Positions 29,500 through 41,454 of a DNA stretch of 64,000 bases are shown here, one piece after another. Numbering within the stretch: the first letter of the stretch is position 1; every line of letters starts with the position of its first letter. Under the pieces are notes generated by a model. It was given only the letters and a program-made list of their open reading frames with translations. It was not told the origin of the DNA and did no database searches. Position numbers and translations under genes: made by a program. Source of the stretch: Clonostachys chloroleuca (taxonomy: Eukaryota > Ascomycota > Sordariomycetes > Hypocreales > Bionectriaceae); assembly GCA_037952775.1 (NCBI GenBank), contig JBANAY010000003.1, positions 5,952,001 through 6,016,000 on the forward strand. Direction: 5' to 3'.

Positions 29500-32400
29500 A
29501 TTGGCTTGTCTCTCCGCTCGGTGAAAATTGGTTACATATGGTTGGATATCGGAGACCACGGACGCAGAGGCTGGAGTAAGTAACTACTAAATATAAATGG
29601 GATGATGAACAATTATACAAGACATATTGTTGAGGGGTTGACATCACGTGTAAACACTTGAGTTTATGATCGCGTCATAGTGATTCACAACTGGCCATCT
29701 CTGCGTAGCATAATCATGCTATCATGGCTGGTCTAGCTAGTGAGGAGATGCCTGCCGCGCCTGTGAGCCACATGTGGCACAATCTGCTGTCATCATCTGC
29801 CAATCGCTTAAGCAACAGGGACAAAGGATAATCAGTTGGGTCAACTGGAAGCGGAGGACTGGATCATGACTTGCTCAATGGTTTTACGATCTAAAGCTTC
29901 ATCCCTCAGCGCCTTTTTTTAGATCTACCCTGTACCTCCTCATATGCGCTGATGAGCTTTGAAACATTCGCCGACAATGCTATTCAAGCAGTCTTTGTTT
30001 TGGCCACATCAGAGAGAGTAGCGCGATTGAGACATCTCTTACTGAAGGAATTGGAGTTCGAGATTGAATATACTGCGAATCCATTACTTTACGAATAGCA
30101 ACCTAGGTCTTAACAAGGAAGATGATCAGTTCATACTATCAAACTATTCGCTACGCCGCCATAATTAAATTAGATTTTATCCAGACTGCATTTACACAAT
30201 TATTCCTGGCTTCGAAAGAGGTTCCCTGTCGTTTGAGACCTCAAAGAGGACCGCTCACAGAGACCTAAAAGCACAAGCACAATTTTGACTATCTCTCTGT
30301 CATTCACACGGTACAAAAGGTGTCCTAACCACATGGACCAAAGGACCTGCTGCAGCCATCTATCTTGTGGGCTACAGAGATGAGAAGACTTATCCAGCGT
30401 AACACGTCAGGGATAATGATTTAGAAAACAAGCATTCTTCCTAGCTCGGAGAACACGTTAGATCATAGATTAATGCCGACTTTTGAGAGTGAAACTACAT
30501 CGACCGTTGGAGAGAATCACGCTCCGGAATATAAGCTCAGCCAGGAAACAGGCCCTTCCTCCTGACAGCCTAACCAGCGGCGAAAGCCATCTTATCTGTG
30601 CCTGAAAGAAGAAAAGAATGAATTCAATAGCTCATAAACGGCTTGGGTTGTGTACTGGATCACTTTTAGCTCTCGGGCCTCAGACAGCCATGGAACAGGG
30701 TTTCATGAAGATGGAGACGGGGGCAAAGTCGTCCCTTACGACACCCTAGTCGAAACTGAGGCAGAGCATGGATACAATGGAAGGAATAATTTTCCAGCTC
30801 GGATTTTCGGGAAGACCTCCGACTCTCCGGGGGACACAGGCGGTGCCATTGCACTAAAAAACACTATGGGATGCACGGCGCACCAAAGATGGAGAAAATA
30901 CAATGGAGCAATATAGGGCGAGAGTTAGTTGGGAAGAAGGCGCGGTTTTGTCAATATTAGCTGGTTCGGAACAAATCACAGCTGTATCTGGCGCAAGACG
31001 AACATTTTGCCTGGATTGGCTATTGAAACAATAATTTCAATAAGAGTAAGCTTAATCAAAGTAGGTAGCCTATCCGAGTGGCGTCTTTGCCATGAGAGAA
31101 AGGCCTATATCGAAGAACGGCAGGCAGTGAAGGGGGCCCTGCAAGAGGCGAGTTCCGCTGCGCTTGGCGCAATTCAACTGAGTTCTCGTGTTTAAATATT
31201 ATGTCTTGAGCCTGTGGCGGTCCGATAGGATGTTCCGTCTACTAGGCCAGCTCATTAATAGAGTAGTTGATATCTATGATACGCCGACAACCGATGCTCT
31301 AAGTTATCCGAAGACCGAAGTCATTTTATGATCGTGACACTAACACCCTGGTGATGTTCCTTAGTCTTGAATCCCCTTTATAGCTGACTAGCCCAATATA
31401 GAAACGCGCGATGGTTGTTTTGCATGGATGTTGCCCGCACAAGCGACGTTACACTGGAGGTAGATGGCCCGGAAAATATTCAGGTCAAAAGACGCAACGT
31501 ACACTTGGTTATGCCATGGCTATAACATGACTGCTATACTACATGGACATGGAGGTTTACTATAGCCGACCCCAGAGATAAATGATAAGCGATGGCATCG
31601 CGATTCTTCACCAGACCTCTACTCAGGGCACCCTGGAAGGGCTCTCGAAACGAGTTCGGCTGTCGCTGTTACTGCTCGGTTAGACTCTCTGCTGGCATGG
31701 TATGATGCTTGCCTGTAACTCGTACGAGCTACCACAAGCTGCTTCAGCCGTAAACTAAGGTGGCTTTTGCATGAATTGGCAGACACCAGTAAGAACTTGG
31801 TAATGGAAATAGAATCATAAGCAGAAGAGCTGGGCAAACGCAACTTTGGTAGTGGCTCCCTGCACCCGTGGCAGGGGTCAACGATTTTGTGCCAACCCGC
31901 GGTGACTGGTGATGACTAACATCCTGAAATCAGAGCCTAAACGCGTACAGGGATCATTATTTATGCATTTGACAGGTCCCTGTTGGCTGCAGTACGGGGT
32001 TGTCGGATGCCTGTCCCATAAGCAACAGACACGGAGCTCCCTGTTCCTACAGCTTGGTAAAATAAGGATCAACATTCATCAATCGGATTTTCGTTAGAGA
32101 TCTTGTTAGAACCAGCGGAGGCCCCGCCGAAGCACGCAAGAGCGGTAGGTAAGGTAACCGAAACCGAAATAATAGATTGCCGCGAGGAAAGCTTTGCTGG
32201 CTTTCATGTCCTTCTACATTTGGCATGCGATTCGGCTAGGCATAACCAATGTGCGTGTCAGTCTGGCATACAGCTGTCATCTGCGGCCCAGCAGCACTAG
32301 CTGGGGATGTTTTCTGGAAGGGCATTCCGGAGGAACGATTTTGGCCCTACGCTAAGTGAGTCCGTCAACAAAGCAAACAGGACTCCCAAATGCTTTGGAA

Positions 32401-33386
32401 TGCAGCGACTACAAATATACATACATAGTACATGGCTTGGTAATGTGGTCTTGGCATGGACTCCGATATCATGTCCGGCTGAAGGAAAAAACGCACCTCT
32501 CGGAGCTGATAGTAACCTGGCTTTCAGCCCAATGAGGTTGGATCGATGTACCGTTTAGGATCTGCACCAATGATTGGATCCGGTACACTTCCCCGGAGGA
32601 GTCCCATAACCATACCTAATCTATCTCGCTACGCTGACCACTTGCTTGGGCCTTCCTAGTTGCAAGTGTCTCGAAGGAGACTGGTGTTGCCCCTGCACCT
32701 GATCCCCCTGTAACAATCAGGTTTTGACTCCCACACACTTGTAGCATGAATTTGCCTGCAAGCTACCAATGCAGGCACCAGCAACAACGCTGCTCTGTTG
32801 GCAAGCGATCCTAAGCCTGGCCAAATGAAGGATATAGCGACCCCTGAGCGAATCACTCTTCCCTGCTAGACAGCGGGAGAGCGGCCGTGTCATTGAGCTC
32901 CGGAAGATGGATTTGGCAAATTGGAAATCGGTGTGCCCAATGAGACTCAACACTAGGGCCATCGTAGGATGCATGGCCATGTCCTTCGCTTTTCCCCGTT
33001 GGCGTTTGCCTAGGGAGGCATGAATGTACGATGCATAAAACCTCGCCGTGACTGGGTTCATCCCCTCCTTGCATGCTTTGTTCTAGGGGGTCTTCCATCG
33101 GGAGATGGACAGAGATGTGCGTCGGTTAGTAACATAGCGCAAAATATAGATGATTTCAGCCGAGTGTGAGGAAAAGTCTGATGTTAGGGAATTCACAGCT
33201 GTGTTTGCTTTTTCTGGATAATTATAAGCATTGGCCCCCACAAACTCATTAGTCTGGACCTCCCTGGAGGAGTTCGTTTCGTCTGAAGAAGTGTTCCGAT
33301 ACAAATGCCCAGTGACGCCACGGCCGAGTCAAATTTTCGTCTGGACTCTGCATACCAACAGGAGGCGTCCATGCTTCACGCCAACG
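29500..33386. other. Gene-empty stretch, 3.9 kb
   Basis: The largest recognisably empty region of the window. Short frames occur on both strands (for example 30650-30916 plus, 32717-33061 minus) with no motif, signal peptide or splice-joined extension that I could support. Composition is near normal rather than strongly AT-rich. It could be old non-coding or transposon-derived DNA, or hold an unknown lncRNA. Confidence 0.4.
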
Positions 33387-34718
33387 ATGGCCACACTTAC
33401 ACCACCAGCAGATGGGAGCCCATACTTTCCCATCAGCGAAAGGGCAGCACATCTTGCCGTCATTCACATCGGCGTTACCTCGCCGTTGCTGGCCATAGCT
33501 CTGGTGATGTTTGCGGTCCGGCTCTGGTTACGCCCGAAGCCGATATGGAGGAGTTGGGAAGACGCGATCATGGGGATCGGAGTTGTACGTTTCTCTGTTC
33601 CTTGCTTTCAACTAAAGGCTCTCTTCGAATGAGGCCGGATTTCTGACTTTGGTGATATCTAGTTGGCCGCGGTTGTTGATTTCTGCTTCCTTCTCCCCCA
33701 AATGTATGTCACACCGCAGCTTCTTACCCACGAGGAGAGACTTAATGCCCGAAAATACGGCTTTCTGGCCATCCCGGTATGGGGAATCGCCATGACGTTT
33801 ATCAAAATCTCCATTGCAATGATGTTGCTTATCATCCAGGAGAACATCCTGTGGTGGCGGATCTTCTGCTACTTCATCATGGGCCTGCAGGGAGTGTACG
33901 GCGTTGGCAACACTTTCTTCATTCTCTTACAATGCCGGCCTCTGGAAGCATCTTGGAACGCAGCGATCTTGAAGCAGGTCGGCGGGAGCTGTCTACCACC
34001 GATAGGCATCAACATTGCATCTAACATCGGATCTGGAATCAACATTGCGACCGACATCTTGCTATCTCTCGCCCCGACGCTCTTCCTGTGGAAGCTACGA
34101 CGACCTCTCAGAGAAAAGATTCTAGTTGGGTTTTTGATGGCATTGGGAATGTTTGCAAGCGTGGCTTCTATAATAAAGGCGATGCTGGTCAAGGAGTTTG
34201 GCAAGGCAGCAGATGGATGGGCTCTCACGAATGCGATTGCGACTTGGACAGCCCTCGAGCAGCTACTGGGCATGATAGCAGCCTCATCGCCGTTCCTGAA
34301 GCCGCTGGTCCAGTCGGCTCTACAAATGATGGGGGTGAGCATAAACGACTCCAAGTCTGGGCCTTCGGCATACGCGAACCGATATCACGGGTTAGGCGAG
34401 AACGGCACGAAACGATCGAACCGAAGCTCAGTACGACAATCGATGATGAACCGGGCGACATCACAAAGAGAAAGACCTGAACGCATCGAGGAGGAGCCCT
34501 GGGGAACATCATCCAGCGCGGCTGGGACAGTGATTCAACTGGAGACACGGCGACCGCAGGCTGCTTCTGCACCTCAAAAGGCAATCAAGGTGGAAACTAC
34601 GACGACGATTCGTGTCACGGAGGACGGGAGGACTCCGCGGTCGCTGCATTACAGCAGCGATGGGGGCAGCGAGAAGCATGATCTTGCGCCGACACAGGCG
34701 CCAAGACAACAAGTGTAG
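33387..34718 (+). CDS. Pth11-like seven-TM receptor without CFEM
   Basis: Two exons (33387-33584 and 33663-34718) are separated by a 78-nt intron (GTACGT to TCTAG), giving 417 aa. The fungal rhodopsin-like core is clear: VIHIGVTSPLLAIALVMFAV in TM1, WRSWEDAIMGIGV before TM2, IPVWGIAMTFIKISIAMMLL, WRIFCYFIMGLQGVYG, CRPLEASWN, INIATDILLSLAPTLFLWKL, and EFGKAADGWALTNAIATWTALEQ in TM6-7. The C-tail of about 150 residues is Ser/Arg-rich with many possible phosphorylation sites. There is no N-terminal signal or CFEM module, unlike the receptor at 7143. Predicted plasma-membrane sensor; ligand unknown. Confidence 0.9.
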
Positions 34719-35712
34719 CATGGATAGAAACGAAAAGACAGCTGATTGCATGGGAGAGCTGAGGGAAATGCGTTATTTACTTCAAAGTTGGTGTGGTGAT
34801 TACTGCATGTAAGGACGGCGTCTGGGCATGGCACATGGGTTAACTAATGGATGGATGAACAAGGGACAAAGCTGCATATACCAATTCTTTTTCAGCTAGC
34901 ATCGAGGCCGTGCATGTTTAACTCGAACTGTCTGTTCTCCCATGGCAAAACACGACGCTATCTGCATGATTGATGGGTGATTGATGCTTGGATCTCCCGT
35001 CAAACACTCTGACACTGAGGACGGTCACTCCGAGAGCAGGGACGCTATATCTCACGCCAAATAATATCACACGTCCTATTACCGCTTATCCCCCGCCTCA
35101 TCTCGTCATCTGCATTCGGAGGCAAAAATCTCCGTGTTTCGAACCACAGTGGCTGCCCATGCCAGCCCCCTGCCAATACCCCGTAGCTGGCCCCGGAACT
35201 ACGCCTTGATCTGGCTAATGGCTCAAGGTTGAATGGCCTGAGAGTCTGCCAATCTCCTCTTCTCGCCGCCGCCTGTGCCAGCTCTCGCATCACCCGCTGG
35301 GGTCTCTCTGGTCTGCCAATGCGAAGTGGAGTGTGCTGAACCTTGAGTATCCCTGGCCGTCCCCAAGAAAGTCGAGAAGCTAGACAAGGCCAAGGAAGAA
35401 GAAGGATTCACCTGAGTCTCCGCTTCTTTGCTAATCCACAAATGCGCTTGGCTGTTGGTTGGTCGCGCTGAGAACCCTACAATCATCTCATTTCCATGTG
35501 GGCGCAATCAGGGTCTTGCCTCTTGCGCCGGCTGGAAAGGTCCATATTGTGCATGAATCGACATGAAGTAGATAATAAGCCCACGGCCGCCGATCGTTTG
35601 ACTCGTGCCCCAAGGCTTACCAGTTTCTCCAAGCCGAAGCACCTTGGTTCTCGACCGCTTGTGCTGTCTTTGCCTTCGTTGTGTCAATACTCCAAGTCTA
35701 TTAATATCTAAT
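34719..35712. other. Intergenic, 1 kb
   Basis: No gene recognised. Holds the promoter of the tyrosinase gene at 35713; short frames at 35223-35507 and 35508-35795 (minus) have no motif. Confidence 0.4.
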
Positions 35713-36963
35713 ATGCGTGTCTCCGGTGTGAGGTCCGTGTGGACTGCTCTTACGGTTGCCCTGCTTGCAACCTGCGTCGCTGCCCACTGTCGCAAACCTA
35801 TTGTTAGAAGGGAATGGTGAGTCTCCTGTCCCGCAGCGTCAGTCTATACCAGTCGTGTAGGATGAATCTGATTGGTTTTGAATCTCAACAGGCGCACACT
35901 GAGCGTACAGAATCGCTTGAAGTACCTCGGTGCTCTAAAGTGTCTTATGACGAAGCCCCCTCAAACATCAGAAGATGTTATCCCTGGTGTTCGCAGCCGA
36001 TATGATGACTTCCTCGGCACACACATTGTCAACGCCGACAATGTTCACTTCGTTGTGAGTGCAGACACAACCGGCCATGCACAATTCTGCCATCTGCTAA
36101 CGAATCTAGGGCGTCTTCTACCCGTACCACCGCCTGCTCCTTCACTCATTTGAAGAGGCGCTCAGCACCTGTGGCTGGAAAGATGGCATCCCCTACTGGG
36201 ACTGGGTTAAGGACTCACCCGGGCTTGATAACGTGACTGATGTGTTCTTCAAATCCCCCATCTTCGACACCAAGCACGGCTTCGGTGGCAACGGACCCTG
36301 GATCCCAGGAAACTTCGACAACCCAGCTCCCGGCCAGACTGTGAACACGCCCTGGGACGTCCCCGACCGAACAGGCGGCGGCTGCATCCAGGACGGACCC
36401 TTTGCCGGCCTCATGACCAACCTCGGCCCTTCGAACAAAACGGACTACAACCCGCACTGCGTCCAGCGTGACTTCGCACCTCTCACCTTCGCATCCATGT
36501 CCGGCCCGCTGAGCGTCGCGACCGGCCTGGCCCTCCCAAACTTTGGCTGGTTTGACAGGATTACCGAGAGTAGCTTCCACGCTGGCGGTCACTGGGCCGT
36601 TGGTGGACTCTACGGAACCATGACTGACAAGTGGGCAAGCCGTAAGTGACCCTGAGCGCTTCTCATTTTATCATAACGAGGGCGAAACTAACATCGGAAC
36701 TAGCCGCCGACCCCATCTTCTGGTCTCACCACGCCAACCTTGACCGTGCCTGGTGGTCGTGGCAGAAGCGCAATCTCAGGAAGCGCCTGACCGACGTCTC
36801 TGGACCCCTGGTCAACTTCGACTGGACCAACCAGCTCGGCGGCAACATCACCCTTGACCATACCATTACTGTTGGCGAGACGGTCAAGCTCCAGGCCAAG
36901 GTCCGTGATGTGATGCATATCCAGGAGGGACCTTTGTGTTATGAATACGATAAGCTGTACTAG
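35713..36963 (+). CDS. Secreted short-type tyrosinase
   Basis: Type-3 copper oxidase expected to oxidise monophenols and diphenols to quinones outside the cell. Four exons (35713-35816, 35892-36054, 36110-36641 and 36704-36963) give 352 aa. A signal peptide (MRVSGVRSVWTALTVALLAT, ending near CVAAH) is present. CuA ligands are the three His in GTHIVNADNVHF and YPYHRLLLHS, followed by GIPYWDW. CuB ligands are the two His in SSFHAGGHW and the His pair region IFWSHHANLDRAWWSWQ. The protein ends soon after CuB, so it lacks the long C-terminal shield of fungal melanin tyrosinases such as MelO. It belongs to the short secreted class. The C-terminus keeps a small beta region (VGETVKLQAKVRDVM). Confidence 0.93.
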
Positions 36964-37758
36964 ATAATCCGAGTCCTTCATTAAGAGGAGTAGTATAATA
37001 GAATGAAGGATCTGGTGAATAATCTCGGCTAGTGACATCGTGAGAAAATGATAGTCCTTCTTATTGAAACTCTTCGAATGTAGAGCCTCCGGGTTAAAGT
37101 CTTGACAAGGCTATCTAGGTCGGCACCGAACGACCCGGATCTGCAAGCAGTAAGAGAAAGGGGGATATGATCGTCGTGTCTCTAGGCTTGGGCTTTGGGC
37201 TCTAGAACCTGGGCATACAGGCTAGCCCCCTTTGACCGGGGTGACATGCTCCTTGGGAATGACATGATGCATATATCTAGTAGGTCAGGCGAGCCTTGTT
37301 AGGGTACCATGGAGACATGCCATGGTATCCCTTACCCCTGGTCTGCAGCTTTGACATGTAGGACCGAGCTGGCGGAGATGAAGAGAACAACTAGGGCAGA
37401 GTTTCAGGTTCACGACATTGCTTAAGGGATATAAGAGTTAAAGACCGGTCTAGACCCGCATGGCTGTGTTGTATCCAATGAGCCAGATTGTTCTCGATAT
37501 AATCTATTACGCCTTTTAGCGCGCGGTCAAAATTGTCGAGGTCTTTGAATATCGGCTCAGCCATGCGCATTAGATATGGCATAGATTAGCCAAAACTTGA
37601 GCCATCGGGGTCTTAGAAGCGTTGTGATCGCGCTCAATATGGTCTTGGTTGTGACTCCTAGAGTGATGGATGGGAGAGAAGATATTTTCGGTTTAGTCAC
37701 ACATCCCACGTGGGCATCATCTTATCACTAGGGTTTGTCTATTTGAATCTTGGGACTC
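36964..37758. other. Intergenic, 0.8 kb
   Basis: 3' flanks of the convergent tyrosinase and DUF89 genes. A 63-codon minus frame (37391-37582) has no motif. Confidence 0.4.
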
Positions 37759-39553
37759 TTAACTGCCATTGGACAGACTCACAACAGCCCATTTACCGCT
37801 CCAGCACCATTTTCGGGCGCCAGAATCGCCACCGCCATCCTCGGTGGCCCTCAGCTCCTCGTCTGTTCCCGGCTTGAGTCCAACTACCACATCAGCCTTG
37901 CAAGTGCGCAAGGCGAGGACATTCACGCCAGACCCTGGGCCGAGCGAGCCAATGGCAGTTGGGAACGAAGTTGTGGGATCCCACATTGCCTGTTGCTACA
38001 GTTAACACAAAGAACAAGTGATGAAATTGGAAGGAAAATGAAGCACGTACGTCGGCAACTAGCTTTCGATAGTTTAAATCACCCTTGAAAATGACAAGTT
38101 TCGAGGCCTTGAGATCCTCGTACAGCGCCTTCTCCTCGTGGGGCAGCCTCCAGAAACTACCAGCAGCAGTCCAGTAGCGGTTGGGGCGGATAAGCAGCTC
38201 GCCCTCGGCATGATGTGTTGCCCAGTCCTGGAACAGGAACAGCAGGTCTTGTACTTCCTTGTCGGCAAGGGGCGCGGGTGTCTTGTCCTGGAAGCTCTCC
38301 TCTTCGGACTGGGTTTCGAAGAAGGCTCGGGGGTTGGAGATGGCGTTGAGAAGGGCCGCGAAATCGGCGGGCATGACGTCGGATACAAACCATGGGATGG
38401 ACTTGGGGTGGAGGACGACACGAGTGGCCAACCCGGAGGCAAGGAGGTATCCCGCAAGAATCAGGTCAGCGTAGAGTTCAAAGCCAGCATTGTCGAGAAC
38501 AAAGTCGACTTGGCGTTCCTTCTCGCCGGCATCTCGGGCCTTCTTGAGCAGTTCATATGCTGCAGGGACATCATTAGCGAGGATGTTCTCCTCGGCGGCC
38601 TTTCGAGCCTTGGCTCCTTGAAGTCGCTGTATATCGTCGTGGGTAAGAGTCGTCAGCAGGGATAGGTCGGTTGCATTTCCCCACAGACATATGTCGAACA
38701 TTTCGGCAAAGAGAATCTTCTCGGCCTCCTCATCATGAGCTACGCTGCTGTTGGAGCGGATTTGCTCCAAGAGTTCCTTGTATCGGGCCGCCAATTCGAG
38801 GACACCTGCTCGCGAGTCTCGGAGTCCCTTGATCTTTTGGCGAGCAAAGACATCATAGCTCTGCCAGTGCTCAGTAAGTCTGAAGATATTGTGGATTCGT
38901 CTAATTCGGGTCTGTTAGGTCGTCTTCTTCTCGTCGTCGTTCGCTCGCTGGCCATGAGGCCGGGCCGTCGCGGTGGCACGAGACCTAGGGAGGGTGTCTA
39001 GCTACCTGTACATGTAGCACTCGCTATATAGCCAAGGGACCTTTTGCCAAGTAGGGTTGCCCAGCTTCTCGAGCTCGTTGTTGTATGCGGCGATTTCGTC
39101 GGGGAATCCGTCGTCCTCAAGAGGCCTGCCCGGCGGCGGTTAGCTCATCTGCTATAGCCGTAAAGCGGAACATTTCGTACGTCATCTTGCGGTCGTGAAG
39201 CATCTCGTACTTGAGGGCACCCAAACTCTCAATGACCTTTTTGCCTTCCCTGACCTTGTCGTTGTCGTCGAGTTTGGACAGCGTTCGGTGGACATCGTCA
39301 ATCGATTGGGTCTGCAACCAAGGGTCAGCGATGGGCGAGTATGGACGGAATATTTAGGCCAGCAGCCAAAGAGGATTATAGAGCACGCACGATGATCACA
39401 GGCCATCGTCTCACGACCGTGACGCTGGCGAAAGAGGTTGGGTCGGAGGTGTTGTACTGGGCTGGATGGCGGGGTAGGGTAATCGTTAGCGGGGGGATTG
39501 GAGCGGCACAGGCTCGCAGGGAGCGACGTACGAGTCTTAGGATCGAACTCCAT
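37759..39553 (-). CDS. ARMT1/DUF89 damage-control phosphatase-like protein
   Basis: Metal-dependent phosphatase family, proposed to clear damaged phosphometabolites; a protein-methyltransferase role has been suggested for human ARMT1. Six exons give 476 aa: 39553-39532, 39461-39391, 39311-39181, 39125-39006, 38900-38051 and 37995-37759. Introns are 70, 79, 55, 105 and 55 nt. The N-terminal block reads QYNTSDPTSFASVTVVRRWPV and then IDDVHRTLS. A conserved helix LGNPTWQKVPWLYSECYMYRR follows. The metal and substrate core is DFVLDNAGFELYADL, with SDV in the next loop and KGDLNYRKLV further on. The C-terminus has GSGVNVLALRTCKADVVVGL and SGKWAVVSL. Residues D and N of DNAG and the GDLNYR segment match the family core. 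Cytosolic, housekeeping-like. Confidence 0.93.
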
Positions 39554-39969
39554 CTTGGGCAAGAGCTGCGACAGCGTTTGGGTCGAGGGATTTGGGATCG
39601 AGAGCCGTGAAGGGCGTGAGGAGAGGTTTGAAGATTTTCGGATGCGGCCTGCCACTTCGACGTGGATCAATTTCGTGATGCGGGGACAATCAGCTCGGGT
39701 TATTTTAGGCCGCAGACTATTTGCGCTATTGCTGGGCTCTAATTAGCGGATTAGTTGATAAGCCCGGAGTTCAATGAGCATACATAGGCCTGCTCCCCTT
39801 CGCTTCAGGGGCTTATGGCAGTGGATGTAGTACTGTAGGCGCTGGTCAGGACCCTCCTTCGCCGGACTTCAGGCCTGAAGCGCCCTGGAATTGGTGATGG
39901 CTTCACTTTAGACATGCTGCAAGGACAAAAATACGTACCCTTAAGCTGAACATCTGCTTGCTATCCCAA
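39554..39969. other. Intergenic, 0.4 kb
   Basis: Upstream of the DUF89 start and downstream of the DUF3425 stop; both genes run on the minus strand. Nothing further seen. Confidence 0.4.
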
Positions 39970-41081
39970 CTAGAGGTCATCCCAGACCAAAGGTTCCTCG
40001 TCCCTCAGACTCCTCCAGTAGTTTGTAGTCTCTATTGTGACTTCGCACCCGTCCAACATGCTCCTCTTCCACTTCCTGATAAACCCTTCGGTAAACTCCC
40101 AGCCTCGGGGATGCCAAGGATCCGACCACGCAATCACGCCGCAATCGCCAGAACTGTCTTTGCCACGGCCAGAGTTGCACAGGGCTCCGAAACAGTCCGT
40201 CATAAACTCCTCAAAGTCAAATGAGCCCTCTAGCATGATAGCGTTGTCTCTCATCCTCGCAAGCGGCAAAGTGTCAATCCACGGCCCGTGAGGCATTCTT
40301 TGCTGGAGCGGCGTAAGTTGCAGCGTGTCAGGAGGCTCTTGGGCCGACTGGCTTGTGTCCCAGAGAATCACACGCTGGATTTCTGTTGGGACGCAGCTGC
40401 TATCCGGAAAAGGCTGGATTATCAAGTTGCAGATGTAGAGGACGTGGATGTTGGTCAGTATAGCGCGCAGGGCGTTGTATTGAATCAGCGGGATAAGGTG
40501 ATCGCGGCTGATGGGGAACCGCGATTTGAGTTCCCCGAGCCCGCGGTTGGAACGCAAGTGTGCAAAGATGGCTTGCCGTGTATTCCGACTTTGCTGCGCG
40601 TTGGTTTGGACCTGATTGGAGACTGAGCTCTCAGCGGTGATCTGACCACTTGCGGACCCGGCCCCTATGCGTGGCTTGCGTCTACGAGAGGCAAGGACGT
40701 TATCAAGAAGATTTCCATCCTCCAGCGCCTTTCTTTTCCCTAAAAGCCGTTGGTCAGACCTGTCCCGAACCCGGTGTCTCTAGGTAGCTCACTTACGATG
40801 TGCTCTCACGTTGAGCCTGTTTTGTATCTTGCGCCGTTCGGCTCTCTCCTTCACGCCGGACCAGTCATCACCAGGACCACAAGCCTGCAAAGGAGTTAAA
40901 GAATTGGGCATATCTCATGACTCCGGTGATTCATTGCCCCTGACAGTTCTGGGGATTGATGGTTACGGGGTCATCCGAGACGTACCTCAGTGAGGGATGA
41001 GAGCATGGGAACCACGTCGAATGAAGCCGACGGCAGCCCTCTATCCGCCGGGCCATGTGCCCTTTGCTTCAACTCCGCCAT
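39970..41081 (-). CDS. bZIP transcription factor with DUF3425 domain
   Basis: Nuclear DNA-binding regulator. Three exons (41081-40986, 40884-40797 and 40739-39970) give 317 aa, with introns of 101 and 57 nt. The basic region, built across the second intron, reads ERRKIQNRLNVRAHRKRKALE. It is preceded by GPGDDWSGVKERA, the usual lead-in of this family. No long leucine zipper follows, as is common in this group. The DUF3425 region covers most of exon 3: RDHLIPLIQYNALRAILTN, PHGPWIDTLPLARMRDNAI, WSDPWHPRGWEFTEGF, IRKWKRSMLDGCEVTI and TTNYWRSLRDEEPL. The frame is open upstream of 41081 (IPKYQANKQR precedes the Met), so the true start may lie in an exon beginning near ATG 41216. Targets unknown. 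Confidence 0.87.
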
Positions 41082-41454
41082 CCGTTGCTTGTTGGCTTGG
41101 TACTTGGGGATGAAGAGTCGAGGGATCAGAGTGGAATATGTTGAGGTCAGAAGACGTGTCAGACCGTGTCATAGTGCTTATTATGATTCGCTTACGAGGA
41201 GGTCAGGCACGTCCATTGCGGAGTTCCATCATATTACTCCGAACTCCGCCGCAAAAAGAACGTCCAGCACTAGCTCGATCATCCATCATAGCCTGGGAAC
41301 TTGGGAGATGGTGATGATTTACGTAGCTTTGGTTTGAGTAGAACGTGAAAAATTATATCAGATAACGTCCCAGAAATACAGCACTTCTATAGCTGCCCGA
41401 TCCATCAACCACGGCCTTGATTATAGACGGGTCGAAAGTTTAGTCCCCGTCGGG
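41082..41454. other. Intergenic, possible extra first exon of the bZIP gene
   Basis: A minus-strand ATG at 41216-41214 starts MDVPDLL followed by a GTAAGC donor-like site. It may be the first exon of the bZIP-DUF3425 gene. The acceptor could not be fixed by eye. Confidence 0.35.

Noticed and set aside
39126..39180. Frame break in the DUF89 gene near residue 75
   Set aside because: A 55-nt GT-AG intron restores the family block HDRKMTPLEDDG.
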